Shown piece by piece: positions 13,173 through 24,000 of a DNA stretch of 64,000 nt. Made by a program: the position numbers and the translations under genes. Below the pieces are notes generated by a model. That model was not told the origin of the DNA. It was given only the letters and a program-made list of their open reading frames with translations, and did not search any database. This DNA is from Anaeramoeba flamelloides. Taxonomy: Eukaryota > Metamonada > Anaeramoebidae. How positions within the stretch are numbered: the stretch's first letter is position 1; every line of letters begins with the position of its first letter. The stretch spans positions 9,756,501 to 9,820,500 of the forward strand of contig JANTQA010000012.1 in the NCBI GenBank assembly GCA_027625915.1. Direction: 5' to 3'.

Positions 13173-13541
13173 TCTATTACAAAATTTTGACACACACATT
13201 ATCAAAAATAGGAAAACAAAAACCCTATTTATTATGTTTTTTCAAACTTAATATTAACCACATATAATTTACATAGTTATAATATTTTTATAAGTAATAA
13301 TTTTTAACCCAAAAAAAAAAAAAAATTAAAATTAAAAATAAAAATCAGTATGTCCAAAATAACGAAACTAGCTGAAAAAATGTATTGGGAATTTGTTGAA
13401 ATTTTACCAATAATTGTTGACCGATCAAACAATAAGAAACCATCAGCCAATTGTTTAGGATTTTCCAATTTAAAGAACTCAACAGTAACCTTCTATCAAC
13501 CATTGAAATTTTCTTTCGAAATTAAAAAAAACAAAACACAA

Positions 13542-13728
13542 TTTCAAGGCACAAACTTTCAACGAAAGGCACAATAAAAATCTCAAATTTAGCAAAGGCA
13601 CAAAATTTGGAATTTTATTTTTTACAATTTATTTTTACTAGAATTTGAATTTTGTGCTTTAATTTGAGATTTTTATTGTGCCTTAAATTTCGTTGAAAGT
13701 TTGTGCCTTAAAAGTGAAACTGACTGTA
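13542..13728. mobile_element. Palindromic TA-MITE, family R1, copy H (left end lost)
   Basis: The right arm and terminus are complete (GAAACTGACTGTA). The left arm starts only at TTTCAAGGCACAAAC and is rearranged (CAACGAAAGGCAC). The left terminal 15 bp are missing. Confidence 0.8.
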
Positions 13729-13904
13729 CAAAAAAGTAAATCAAAATAAAATAAATAAGTCAAAAAATGAAATAGTTTGTAAAATTAAAATTATTTCCAA
13801 ATTGGATCTAAAGTGTTGAGTTGGTGTTATTCTTAGAGCTGTTTAATCCGTGTCCAAAATTTTGGAATTTGAGTATATATATATATATATATATATAAAT
13901 AAAA

Positions 13905-14370
13905 ACCAAACATGAAAAAATACATAACAAGATTTTTAATTGTAAATATCAGGGAAACTGCTGTGTATTTTCTTTTATTTTAAATCAAATCCTTTTTATA
14001 AAGACCCAATTATTGTTATGAAACTCTTATTAAACCTACCAAAAGTTCATTAAAGTGGGATTTCGATAGAATTCTCAAATATTTGTTTGATAGACGAAGA
14101 AAATCCACTTAAAAAAATTTAGATTTTATAGAGGATTTTTAGAGTTTTGTAACTGGTAATTTTTATTCTTGTTTTTTTTTTTTGATTGATTGAATTGTGT
14201 TTTGAACAAGTGTAATTTAATTAATCATCATTCTTATAAGTGGGTGATTGGTAATTTTAAAAGTTTGACTCTTAAAAACACAATTTGATTTTAAATAAAA
14301 GAAACCACATAATAATTTTACTCATATTCATAATTAAAAATCTTGTTCTTATTTTTTTCAAGTTTGGTAT
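13905..14370. mobile_element. Foldback element, family R2, copy 2 (466 bp)
   Basis: Terminal inverted repeats of about 85 bp. The left reads ACCAAACATG..AACAAGATTTTTAATTGTAA and the right is its inverse ending AGTTTGGTAT. It is flanked on both sides by (TA)n (about 13875-13897 and 14382-14396). It matches 8387-8848 reversed. No open frame. It lies about 100 bp from the 3' end of the transposase remnant. Confidence 0.65.
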
Positions 14371-14466
14371 CTTTTCACTTATATATATATATATATAACT
14401 TTCTTCTCTCTTTTTCTATATCATCTTAGATTCTAAAAACTACTATATAGACCAATTGTTGCAGAA

Positions 14467-15880
14467 CTAATTAAACTTTTTAGAATAATTCCGAACAGAA
14501 TATTTGATTTTTTGATCCAATTTAAATGGTAATTTACACAATTTAAAAAAATTAATTATTGTACGTGGTCTTATACTATCTAATAAGTTCTGTATTGTAT
14601 CTGTTTTATTTTGAAAAGAATGAAAAATCTCATCTAACCTTTCAATTTTTGAACTTAAAACAGAAAAAAATGAATTATCAAGTGGGGAAACTTTACTGGC
14701 ACTGTATGGAGGAGTAAAACAAACTTTAATTCCTGCATTCTTTAACATCTCCAATGCCTTTTTATTTTTATGAGATCCCAAATTGTCTAATATTAAAACA
14801 TCACCCCTTGATGCATGTTTTAAAAAAAAGACTGCCCATTTTTGAAATAAGATCCCATTCATTCCAGCACATCCTCTATCAACAATAACATTCCTCTTAA
14901 TTCCATCGGTTGTTATTGTTTTTGTTTTTCTTCTTCTGTGTTGGATAGTAAATGCAGGTAGTTGTTTACCTGAAAAGGAAACAGTTGCAGCAAGAGTATC
15001 TCTTCCATTTTGCCGAGTATCATTGAGACCCGAAACATAAGGATTGCTTTTAGTTTTTTTTCTTCGAGTAAAGGTTCTTAATTGAGGTGAGTAATCCCAA
15101 ATACCCTTTTCATCCATTGCCCAAATTTCAAAATTTGGGTAAACTTGGGAATATTCTTCTCTTTTTTTTTACAATTTTCGAAATCTTAATTCTAAATTGT
15201 TTAACTCTTTTTTTAAAATCAGAACTCAATTGCTGTGGACTCTTATGAATAGCTTTTTTGAGAAGAAAATCCATTTTTATGCAAAAAAAGCGAAACCCAT
15301 GATTTAGAGGGCTTCCACTTTGTCAATTCAAAAACTTTTTTTTGAACAATTTTTAAAGAAACTACTCTACCAAGTTCATTTCGCATATCACAGAAATCTT
15401 TTAATTGATCAACATGTTTTTTTTTAATTTTTGATTTTAAACCTCGCTTTTTAAACCTCTTTTTTTGATCTCTTATACTCATTTCACTATGAATCCAACG
15501 ATTTAAAGTAGAAGTTGGGATATTATATTTTTTCGAAATCTTTGAACATCCAAATAACTTGGCTTCTTTTGAAATCATATATTTTTGTTTGAAACTGAAT
15601 GGTTTCAAATCAAAAAAATTTTCAAAATATCTTGAAGATATCTCCTGTTTATGTTTTTTCTTTAATCTAGTAATAAAAGCATCACTCACTTTAATTTTCC
15701 ATAATTCAAAAATTATTTTTTTTAAAAATTTATTTTTATATTTAGCTAAAAAATTTAATAATAATTTTTTCTTGACTGGTGGATAATTTTGATCTTCTTA
15801 AATTAAAACATTGATTATTAACACAAAATTGGGATGGATTTTGTGCCCATAACAACGCAGTCCTATTTGTTATCCCAATT
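14467..15880 (-). pseudogene. Tc1/mariner-type DDE transposase, frameshifted
   Basis: Two long pieces on the minus strand, 15689-15243 (148 codons) and 15117-14467 (216 codons), belong to one protein. The first carries a helix-turn-helix (PTSTLNRWIH) and a second DNA-binding segment with SKSWVSLFLHKNGF, like CENP-B-type domains of pogo/Tc1 relatives. The second holds the catalytic core: Asp in WAMDEKG, Asp in LILDNLGSHK, and a third Asp in SPLDNSFFS about 35 residues later (DD35D spacing, near the family's DD34-39D/E). Coding similarity changes frame within an A6 run near 15258 and an A9 run near 15170, and again upstream near 15760. The N-terminal part reads in another frame back to about 15880. 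I find no matching terminal inverted repeats, so the element's ends are unknown. It could be the source of the R1 MITEs, but nothing here proves it. Confidence 0.75.
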
Positions 15881-15996
15881 TTTTACTTTGAAAAAATAAT
15901 AATTTTTTTGTAGGATCTTTTTTTAAAAGATTTGAAAAATATAAACACAATTGATATTTACCTTTTTTGGAGAGTAGTTTGGAAATTTTTACTTTT

Positions 15997-18176
15997 TCAA
16001 TATTTGAAATAAAACTTTTTTACATTTCGAGTGTTTTTTTTCTCACTATTAGCTTGATTTTTTATATTATTAAGAACCAAATCTGATTTAATTTTTTCAA
16101 AATTAATTTTTTTTGAAACAGAATATAGATGATTATATCTCCTTTTTTTATTATTATTTTTTTTAATCGACTTTTCAATTTTCCTTTTCCTTTTCCTTTT
16201 TTCGGATTTTAACTGATATTTAAGCTTAAGATGCTCATAATTTTCTTCCTCTTGAATAATTCTTTTTAATTGTGATCTCTCTTTGGGTGAATTTTTTTCT
16301 TTAATTGTTGTTTTTTTGGGAGTTTTATTTCGGTTTTTTACCTTTTTACTTCTTTTTTTAAATTGGAAATCAGAATCGGAACTTTCTGAATCTGAAGAAA
16401 TATCAAAAGTTTTTAAAACAACTTTTCTCTTTTTTGGAAGCTCTTTTGTCCAATAATCCGAATTTTGAATACGTTTTTCAATTTTTGATTTTTGATTTAT
16501 TTCGGATGAATTAATATCCTTATTCTCGAATAGACGAGAATCAGAATCTTCAAAATTTGAAAAGGGATCACCCCCGAAATTAATACCGTCGCTACAATCA
16601 GATTCTATTTCTGCTTCTTTTCTTATATACCCTAATTCAATCAAAGTTTGTGGGTCGGTTTTGGGACCTTCATATTCAGAAAACGGCATAATTTCAGTTA
16701 TGATCTTATTTTGATGATCTATTACATATGTATAGGGACTTCGAGGAACTTCATGTAAAACTCGACGATAAAAATCTTTTTTCATATTGTTTTATTGGAT
16801 AATTTGGATAAAAATCTCGGGGATTATCGATAATGAATTTTTTTCTTTTTATATATCAAAATATAAGCACTTTCCATTGAACTACTATTTCCGAAGGTTT
16901 TGTTTTTTGAATTTTTTCTTCCGATATGTTTTCAATTTTACTATCATTGAACTCAAAGAATTGATCTTTATTTTTTTAAAATAAAAATAATAATGTCCAT
17001 TATTTTTAGTCCCTTTATGAACAATAACTCCATGTAAATGATAATTATATTTATTTTGGTGATATTCAAGATCGAGATTGAAACGTTTTTTTTGAATATT
17101 TTAATATATCTAATTTATAAGGAAAAGAAAAATTGTGAATTAATTTTTGATGAAGAAATTTGATTAAATTCAAATCTTTTTAAATGAAAAAAAATTATCT
17201 CAGGGTTCGAAAAAAAATTGTTTTTTTGATTAAAAGTTGTATTACATTTACATTTTTCACAAAAGACTCTATTATCCTTTCCCATTTCTTCAACAGAGCA
17301 TAAATTATCCAAGGAGTCTTCCAACTTTGAACAATTATTGATAGCTAATGAGATTGTTGTTTGACAGTCTCTATGTGTTTTCATATGTCCCAAATTACAA
17401 GTAAATTCTAGTTCGATTTGATTTTGAAATAAGAAGGTAATTGGAGACTCTTCCTTAATAGATTGAAAATATGCATCAATTTGATCTAATAAAAAAATTA
17501 AAAATTCTTGAACATCTTCCTGATTTCTAATATCGATGAATTTACCCCCCATTTGATATTTTTAATGAAATTCATTGGATCTATTGGTCCCTCAGAACTA
17601 AAATAAATAATCGTTAATTGTTTCAAAGCTTTCATAATATTTAATAAGTCTGGTTCCCCCCTGTAAATCAATCAGTTTAGTTTCTAAAATTCGTTTTACA
17701 AATTTTTTAATCGAAAACAACATTTGTAGACAAGAATTTAGATAACATGTAGAATTTAAATTAATAAAACCATTATTTTTATTTAAATCAAAATTAAGTT
17801 TGTTAGGTTTAGAAATTGTTTCATCTTGTTTGGTTTTTTTGTTGAGAGGATTTTATTTTTTTTGTTCAAAAAAATTTTAAATTATTTTTTTGAAAAAAAT
17901 ATTTTTTGGGCTAAATCAGGATCTGTTATATCAATGTTGATAACCTCGAGTTTGCCCTTTTTACATTGTTTTTCAGATAACTGATTAAATCTTAAATTTG
18001 TTTTTTTCAAATAATAAATTAATTTTTGATTTTAGATCAAACTCTTGATTAATTGTTTGGTCTGAAGGTTTTTTTTTGATTTCTTTTTTTTAACAAACTC
18101 TTGATTATTAAAATGAAAATATCTTTTTATTATTTAAATCATTATTAAATAAAAAGTCTGAATTGTTGTTTTTCAT
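15997..18176 (-). pseudogene. Ubiquitin-specific protease (USP/UCH family C19) broken by several frameshifts
   Basis: USPs cleave ubiquitin from proteins. All family boxes are readable on the minus strand in order. The Cys box is GFINLNSTCYLNSCLQML (catalytic Cys codon 17747-17745). The second box is NQEDVQEFLIFLLDQID (near 17525). The zinc-ribbon CEKCKC is present, with FHLKRFEFN after it (near 17180). The His box is YHLHGVIVHKGTKNNGHYY (His codon 16995-16993), and then come FFEFNDSKIE and AYILIY. The start chosen is the ATG at 18176. A Lys/Ser-rich C-terminal extension of 262 codons ends at 15997. These boxes lie in different frames. I count at least six shifts, including C6 runs at 17656-17661 and 17545-17550 and A-runs near 17085, 16980 and 16780. 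The gene may be decayed, or the assembly may miscount homopolymers here. Neighbouring genes are intact. Confidence 0.75.
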
Positions 18177-18439
18177 TAAAAAATTTTTAACTTGTACTGA
18201 AAGTTGATACTGAAAATCCAACTATTTTTTGAGTTGAAATTATAAGAAATAAAATGTATAATTATAAAATATTTATGGTTCGATTAAAAATGAAAAAAAT
18301 ATATTAATAATAAAATAATAACATTTTTATTGGTCTGGTAGATTAGACTTGGTACAATTATTCCATTTCACTCATTTTTTCTAAATATGGATTTAAATAT
18401 CATATTATGTATGAAAAGTAAACTGATTAATCAATAAAT

Positions 18440-19187
18440 TTTCTTAAAAATTGAAAAGCTCTAATTCTTAGGTCAAATTGAGAAAAACAACGATGTTCGT
18501 TTTGAACTCCCACTAATATTTGAATAATAAATAGAAAACAATTTTCCTTCATTTTTCATACTTTTCATTTAGAAAACAAATCCCCAAACTAAGTGTTTTG
18601 GTATTTGTGGAGTCTTACAGATCAGTTTCACTTTTAGGCACAAACTTTCAACAGAATTTAAGGCACAATAAAAATCTCAAATTAAGGCACAAAATTTGGA
18701 ATTTTTAATTTTTGCAATTTATTTTACTAGAATAAAAAAATTTTGTGCCTTAATTTGAGATTTTTATTGTGCCTTAAATTTCGTTGAAAGTTTGTGCCTT
18801 AAAAGTGAAACTGACTGTATTTGAAAAGGGAAATGTAATTGAAGTGAAAAGTTTTCACATTTATCAATCAAATATCAGGATCAAAGATCGAATAGAATTC
18901 CAATAGACATCAATATGATTTCTGACCAATGATTTGCATGTTTACAATAGTATTAGAATAACATATTTTTACCAAGTGGCTATTGATCTTGTAATAAATT
19001 TTTTTCAGTGAATTAGGTATTAAAAAATCGAAAAAAAAATAAAAATATGAAAAAATGTGAATAAATGATTTCATTTTGAAATTTTCCAAATAAATTTTTT
19101 TCTTCTAATATTCATGCAAAAACTTTAAACATATTTTTTCACCGATTATAACTGGGTCAATTTGACGGAAAATAGTTTATATATATA
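18440..19187. repeat. Dispersed repeat R3, copy 1, interrupted by an R1 MITE
   Basis: The sequence before 18615 (GAGAAAAACAACGATGTTCG) and after 18820 (CAATATGATTTCT, AAAATGATTTCATTTTGAAATT, TTTTTTTCTTCTAATAT) matches 60090-60450 in the same order (by eye). The R1 MITE at 18616-18819 sits inside and is absent from the second copy. No coding capacity or terminal inverted repeats recognised. Confidence 0.6.
18616..18819. mobile_element. Palindromic TA-MITE, family R1, copy I
   Basis: Full-length copy with small indels at the left end (TACAGATCAGTTTC) and an intact right end. It is inserted in repeat R3. Confidence 0.85.
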
Positions 19188-19390
19188 TATAGTCAGTTTC
19201 ACTTTTTAAGGCACAAACTTTTCAACGAAATTTAAGGTACAATAAAAATCTCAAATTAAAGCACAAGAATTCAGATTCTAGAAAAATAAATTGTAAAAAA
19301 ATAATTTCAAATTTTGTGCCTTAATTTGAGAGTTTTTTTGTGCCTTAAATTTCATTGAAAGTTTGTACCTTAAAAGTGAAACTGACTATA
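19188..19390. mobile_element. Palindromic TA-MITE, family R1, copy J
   Basis: Full-length copy between two (TA)n runs. Both termini carry T for the first C (TAGTCAGTTTC and GAAACTGACTA), so the two ends changed in concert. Confidence 0.85.
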
Positions 19391-19462
19391 TATATATATA
19401 AATCTAAGAAAGTAAATTTTTTAATTTAAAATATTTTTTTATGGAAAAAATTCTAATTACAA

Positions 19463-19880
19463 AACTAAATCACCAATTCAAAAAATTTTAACCCACCAAA
19501 TTTCGATTTGTGAAAATTAAAAACTTATTTAATCAATTCATTGAGAAATGCCAAATTAGAACCATTTATTAATTTATATATTAACTCTCTATTATAAATT
19601 ACAATACATACATAATAAAAAAAATTATTTAGCAATACAAATAAATCAAGGGTGTGTTAAAAAATTGGAGAGAGTAAAAAAAAAAACAAAAAAATAAATT
19701 GAGAAATTTGTTGAAATTCTATTAGGATTATTGATCGATCAAAGGTTAGATACTACCAATTAATTTTATTTATGTTCTTCTATTTGGAACAACTTAACTT
19801 TAACCAAATATAAATCATTTGAGAAAAAAATTTCTGATCGAAGGTCAACTAGATTACAAGATTGAAAATGAAAATAAAAA
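19463..19880 (-). mobile_element. TIR element family R4, copy 1 (reverse, one end missing or diverged)
   Basis: The reverse complement matches 49440-49980 and 53272-53815. Landmarks are GAATTGGTGATTTA at the end, the CACACCCTTGATTTATT equivalent, TTGATCGATCAAAGGTTAG and TTGTTCCAAATAGAAG. Similarity fades near 19830-19880, before the expected other terminus. Frames of 67-98 codons here are repeat sequence with Lys/Phe-rich low complexity, not genes. Confidence 0.6.
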
Positions 19881-20124
19881 AGAAAAAAAAAAGAAAAGAA
19901 AAAAATCAAAAGAAATGAAAAGAAACAGCAAACATCTAGAATTTTATCCAAGCCCCTTCTCTTTCTCATTAAATTTGCACGCAGTTGAATTGAATTTTTC
20001 TGCAGTAGTGGTTGAAAATTAGGGTTGAAATGCAATTTGTTTTTTTTCCTCATTCCACTCATCTTTTGAATTTTGGGTTTTGAAAGAAAGATCTAAAAAA
20101 TGAAAAATCTAAAAAGTGGAAATG

Positions 20125-20165
20125 AGGTGAAAAAAATTCCCATTTTTTGTTAAAATACCAGTATT
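20125..20165. repeat. Single terminus of small TIR family R6 (inverse)
   Basis: GTGAAAAAAATTCCCATTTT followed by AAAATACCAGTATT is the inverse of the R6 terminus at 8031-8070 and 55222. No partner end lies nearby. Confidence 0.45.
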
Positions 20166-21049
20166 AAGAAATAATTATTGAAATAAAAAATGCCCTATAT
20201 TATTGGAAATAGCTGATAGAACTCATTGTAAGCTGTGATCTTTTTTCTGAATGAAAACCGATTAACCAGTAAATCAAATTATTTTAAAAACATTTTATTT
20301 TCTGAAATGATAACTAAATACTCCGAAACTCATTTTTTAAAATTTTATCAATTTTATTGATCTCTATTACTAAGATTTTTTTCTAGATCTTTTAAAAAAG
20401 TTGGAATGATTCTTGGACAATTATGTTTGATCAATTTAACAAATCTTTAATATTTTAAAGATGATCAAAATTTTTTTCTATGTATTGTGAATGTGAAAAA
20501 TTTAGTCTTTTCTGGTGATAGCACTTGATTTTACTTTATGAAGTATTCTCATAAGAGATCTTAAGAAAATTTTTCAAAATGTTTTTAAAATTTAATGGAG
20601 AAAGTCTTTTAATATGAAATTTCAAACCTAAATAAAATCAAAATAAGAAAGAATATTTCAAGAATTCCTCATGTTGAATAAAAAATTAAAATTAAATTCT
20701 CGATATAAAAATATTTTCAAAAAACAAAACACTTTTATGAAAAGTAGCACCTTAAATGATGATTTTTAGTATTTATTATATTCTACTTTTCTTATTCCAT
20801 TTTTTCCATTTTATCACAAACCCATTTCAGAATATTTAAATAAACAAAGCACAATTTTGATAAAAATAAAGAAAGAAAAGCAAAAACTACTAAAAATAAA
20901 GGAAATTTATTAAAAGTAAAAATCTAACTATTTTATTGTTTTCTAAAGATATTAATTTTAATTGTGTATTATTTAGTCATTAAATATAGATACGACAATA
21001 CAATAAACGATTAAAAAAACATATAATTTGAAATTTAACAAAAATGTTT

Positions 21050-24000
21050 TTAATTTTTATTTTTTCGTCTACGTTTTTTTTTTTTCTTTTCTTTTGTATT
21101 TTCAATAGTTTTTAAAATAAAATCAAGATTTGAATCAGATTTTTTTTTCTTTTTCTTGTCCTTTTTCTTGTCTTTTTTCTTGTCTTTTTTCTTGTCCTTT
21201 TTTTTTTCCTTTTTCTTGTCTTTTTTCTTGTCTTTTTTCTTGTCCTTTTTCTGATCATTTTTCTCAGTTTCGATTTCTTTCTCTTTTTCTTTTCTTTTTC
21301 TTTCATTTTTCTTTTTATTATTATTTATTTTTGATCGATTTTTCGATAATTGATTCTTTTTACCCTTTCCCTTATTATTATTCTTGTTCTTATTTTGGTT
21401 TTTTTTTTCAAGAGATTGTACATTTTCTCCGTCTTCAATAATTTCTTTAAACATTTTTAATCTTTTAGTTTTTCTTTCTTCATTTATGTACCATTCTTGT
21501 CTTTTATATTTAAATTGATCTATATTTAATTTTTTTAAGATCAAAAATCCAATTTGATTTTCATTTAATTCATCATAATGTTCTGAAAGTTCAATTAAAA
21601 TTTGTTCTTTTAAACGTAATGATGAAATTTCATAGCATTTTTGTAAAATAAAAGAACCAAATTTATCAGTTGCTAAAGTGAAATAATGATCCAAGAGTTT
21701 TCTAACCAATCTATTTTTATTATGAATAAATTATTTAAATATAGTTTAAAAAAATAAAAAAAAAGGTATTATTTAAATTTATGTTTTTGTTAAATTTGTT
21801 GAATATCAACATATACATTCCATTTTGAACAATTAAATTACTTTGTTTTCTATTAAGTTATTTTTTTATTTTTGTCTTTAAATTAAAAATTAAATTAATT
21901 TATGAGGAGATAGGCGTTTGTTGGTTATTATTAAAAGTTTGGAATTTCTGATCATTAAAAAATTGGTTGTCAAATTTTTATATTTTCAGAAATAAGTAAA
22001 ATCCTATTTTATTCACAAAAAAAAAATTCAAAAAGTGAAAAAATATGATGAAACATTTCAATCAGTTAAGATAACATTTTGATCTCATGATCTTCTAATA
22101 ATTTGGTAAATAACTATTAAATAAATTTATTTTTTAGAATTTTTAATGGTATTTTAAATCTAAAAATTTTATTTAGAGCAATTGAATCCTTTTTTTATTT
22201 ATCATCTTAATATCTTGTTTTAAAAATACATTTTGACTACTGAATAAAAAGTAATTTTTCATAATTATGTTTTTTATTTTCTGGATCATTTAAGCATTTG
22301 GGTATATAAATTTCATTTATTTTCACTCGATTTTATCCTGTATAATAGACATTTTTTTGAATCAATTTATCCATAAATTTCAGGTGAAAAAGGTATATAA
22401 CATACATACCACACCAAGATAATTTTTTTTTATAATAGTAGGAAAATTTATGTTTTTTTTTCTCAAAAATATAAAAAAATCAAAAAGAAATTATTTTTAA
22501 ATTTAACAATGAGCAAAATAAAGTACAAAATGGAATTATTGATTCTTTTGATTTGTTATGGTTTTGATAAAAAATTTATTATATTGAAATAATCTTACCT
22601 GATTTTTGTATGGTTTTGTATTTTACCCTCAAGAAAACTCGTAACAATCCAAGAACCACTTGCGTCCATTGATAATGTAATTAAAGTATCTGTGTCCAAT
22701 GTTAAGAAAGAATCTACAACTCCACGGAAATTTTTTTCTTGAAATTTTTGAAAAATTGTTTGTAAAATTAAAGAAAATGGTGATAAAACAGATTCACCAA
22801 GTTTTAATTTGATTTCTTTGTCACTTTTTTTTGAGATATCCTTTTTCCCTTTATAATTAGAATATTTTGTTCTTTGATAATTTTTATAATTGTCTCTTTT
22901 ATCTTGTTTTGACTGTAATCGCTTCTCAACAAATCCTTTACTAATTGTTAAAAACTGTTGAACAAATTCACGTTGTGGTTGTTTTTCATTTAAACTTGCT
23001 ACTTGTAATTCTTTGATAAGTTCTTTTTGTTTTGAACCAAAGATTGCAGATTGTTGAAATAATTTTTCGATTACATTTATTTTTCCAGAATCAATAATTT
23101 CTCGAAATTTTGAGAGTTTAGGACCATTATTTTTTTCATTTTTTTTCTCTTTCTTCCCCTTTGATTTTTTTGATGAAGATTCTGTTAATTCGTTAAAAAT
23201 TAATGCAAAGTGTGATACATTTTTAATATTACTAATAAATTTTTGAAGAATATAATTTCCTAGTGGATCAAGTGCATAGTGTAAAATATTCCCCTTAAAA
23301 TAATTGAGATATAAATGATCGATATTTTCATTATCTGCAGTCTATAATAGTATATTATTTAGAAAGAAAATTTTCAATAGATTTTAATTTAGGATCAGAT
23401 TTTTATTTATGGAGATAAAGAAATGATTAATTTTTTTTTTTTTTGAATGAGAATTTATTTTCAATCTTTTTTTTGGAATGAAAAGATTTTTTTTCAGATG
23501 AAATTTTTCATAATTATACTTTTTTTGTGATTTAAAAGAGTAAGAAAGGAATTCAATATAACATCATATAGATTATTTACTATATTATACTAAAGACAAT
23601 AAATTAAAGTCTTTTTTATTTTTTGTTTTTTTGTAAAAATCCAAAATTATGAAATTAATTGATTAAGAAAGAGGAATATTCAATTCAAATTTCAAAAATA
23701 AAGAAATATTTTTTTGAAATTTATCATTATTTGGGTAATTTATGTTCCTTCATTCTTTCTTTGTTCTTCTTCCCCCCTTTTTTTAAAAAATTAAATAATA
23801 CTGTTATTTCCCAATTACTAAATGTAAAAAAAAATTTGAGTTCAATTTCCAAAGATTATTACTTATCACACTTTGAAGAAAAAACACAATAACACATAAT
23901 CAATTAAAAATGAAATTTTAGTCAGACACAATTTGGTTATTTGTTATTGTACTTTCAGTTAAAATTAAATTATTTCAAATTTGACTTTAACAGTAATAAA

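Noticed and set aside
13350-13577. 75-codon plus-strand frame
   Set aside because: Its 3' third is MITE copy H, and no splice path or domain supports it.
9162-13728. Regularly repeated palindromic units suggested a CRISPR-like array
   Set aside because: Units are 200 bp, TA-flanked, unevenly spaced and scattered elsewhere in the window; introns show the DNA to be eukaryotic.
19766-20062. 98-codon minus and 67-codon plus frames
   Set aside because: They lie in repeat R4 and a Lys/Phe-rich A/T tract and mirror each other.
21130-21441. 103-codon plus-strand frame rich in Phe/Ser/Cys
   Set aside because: It is the complement of the Lys-rich NOP9 tail.
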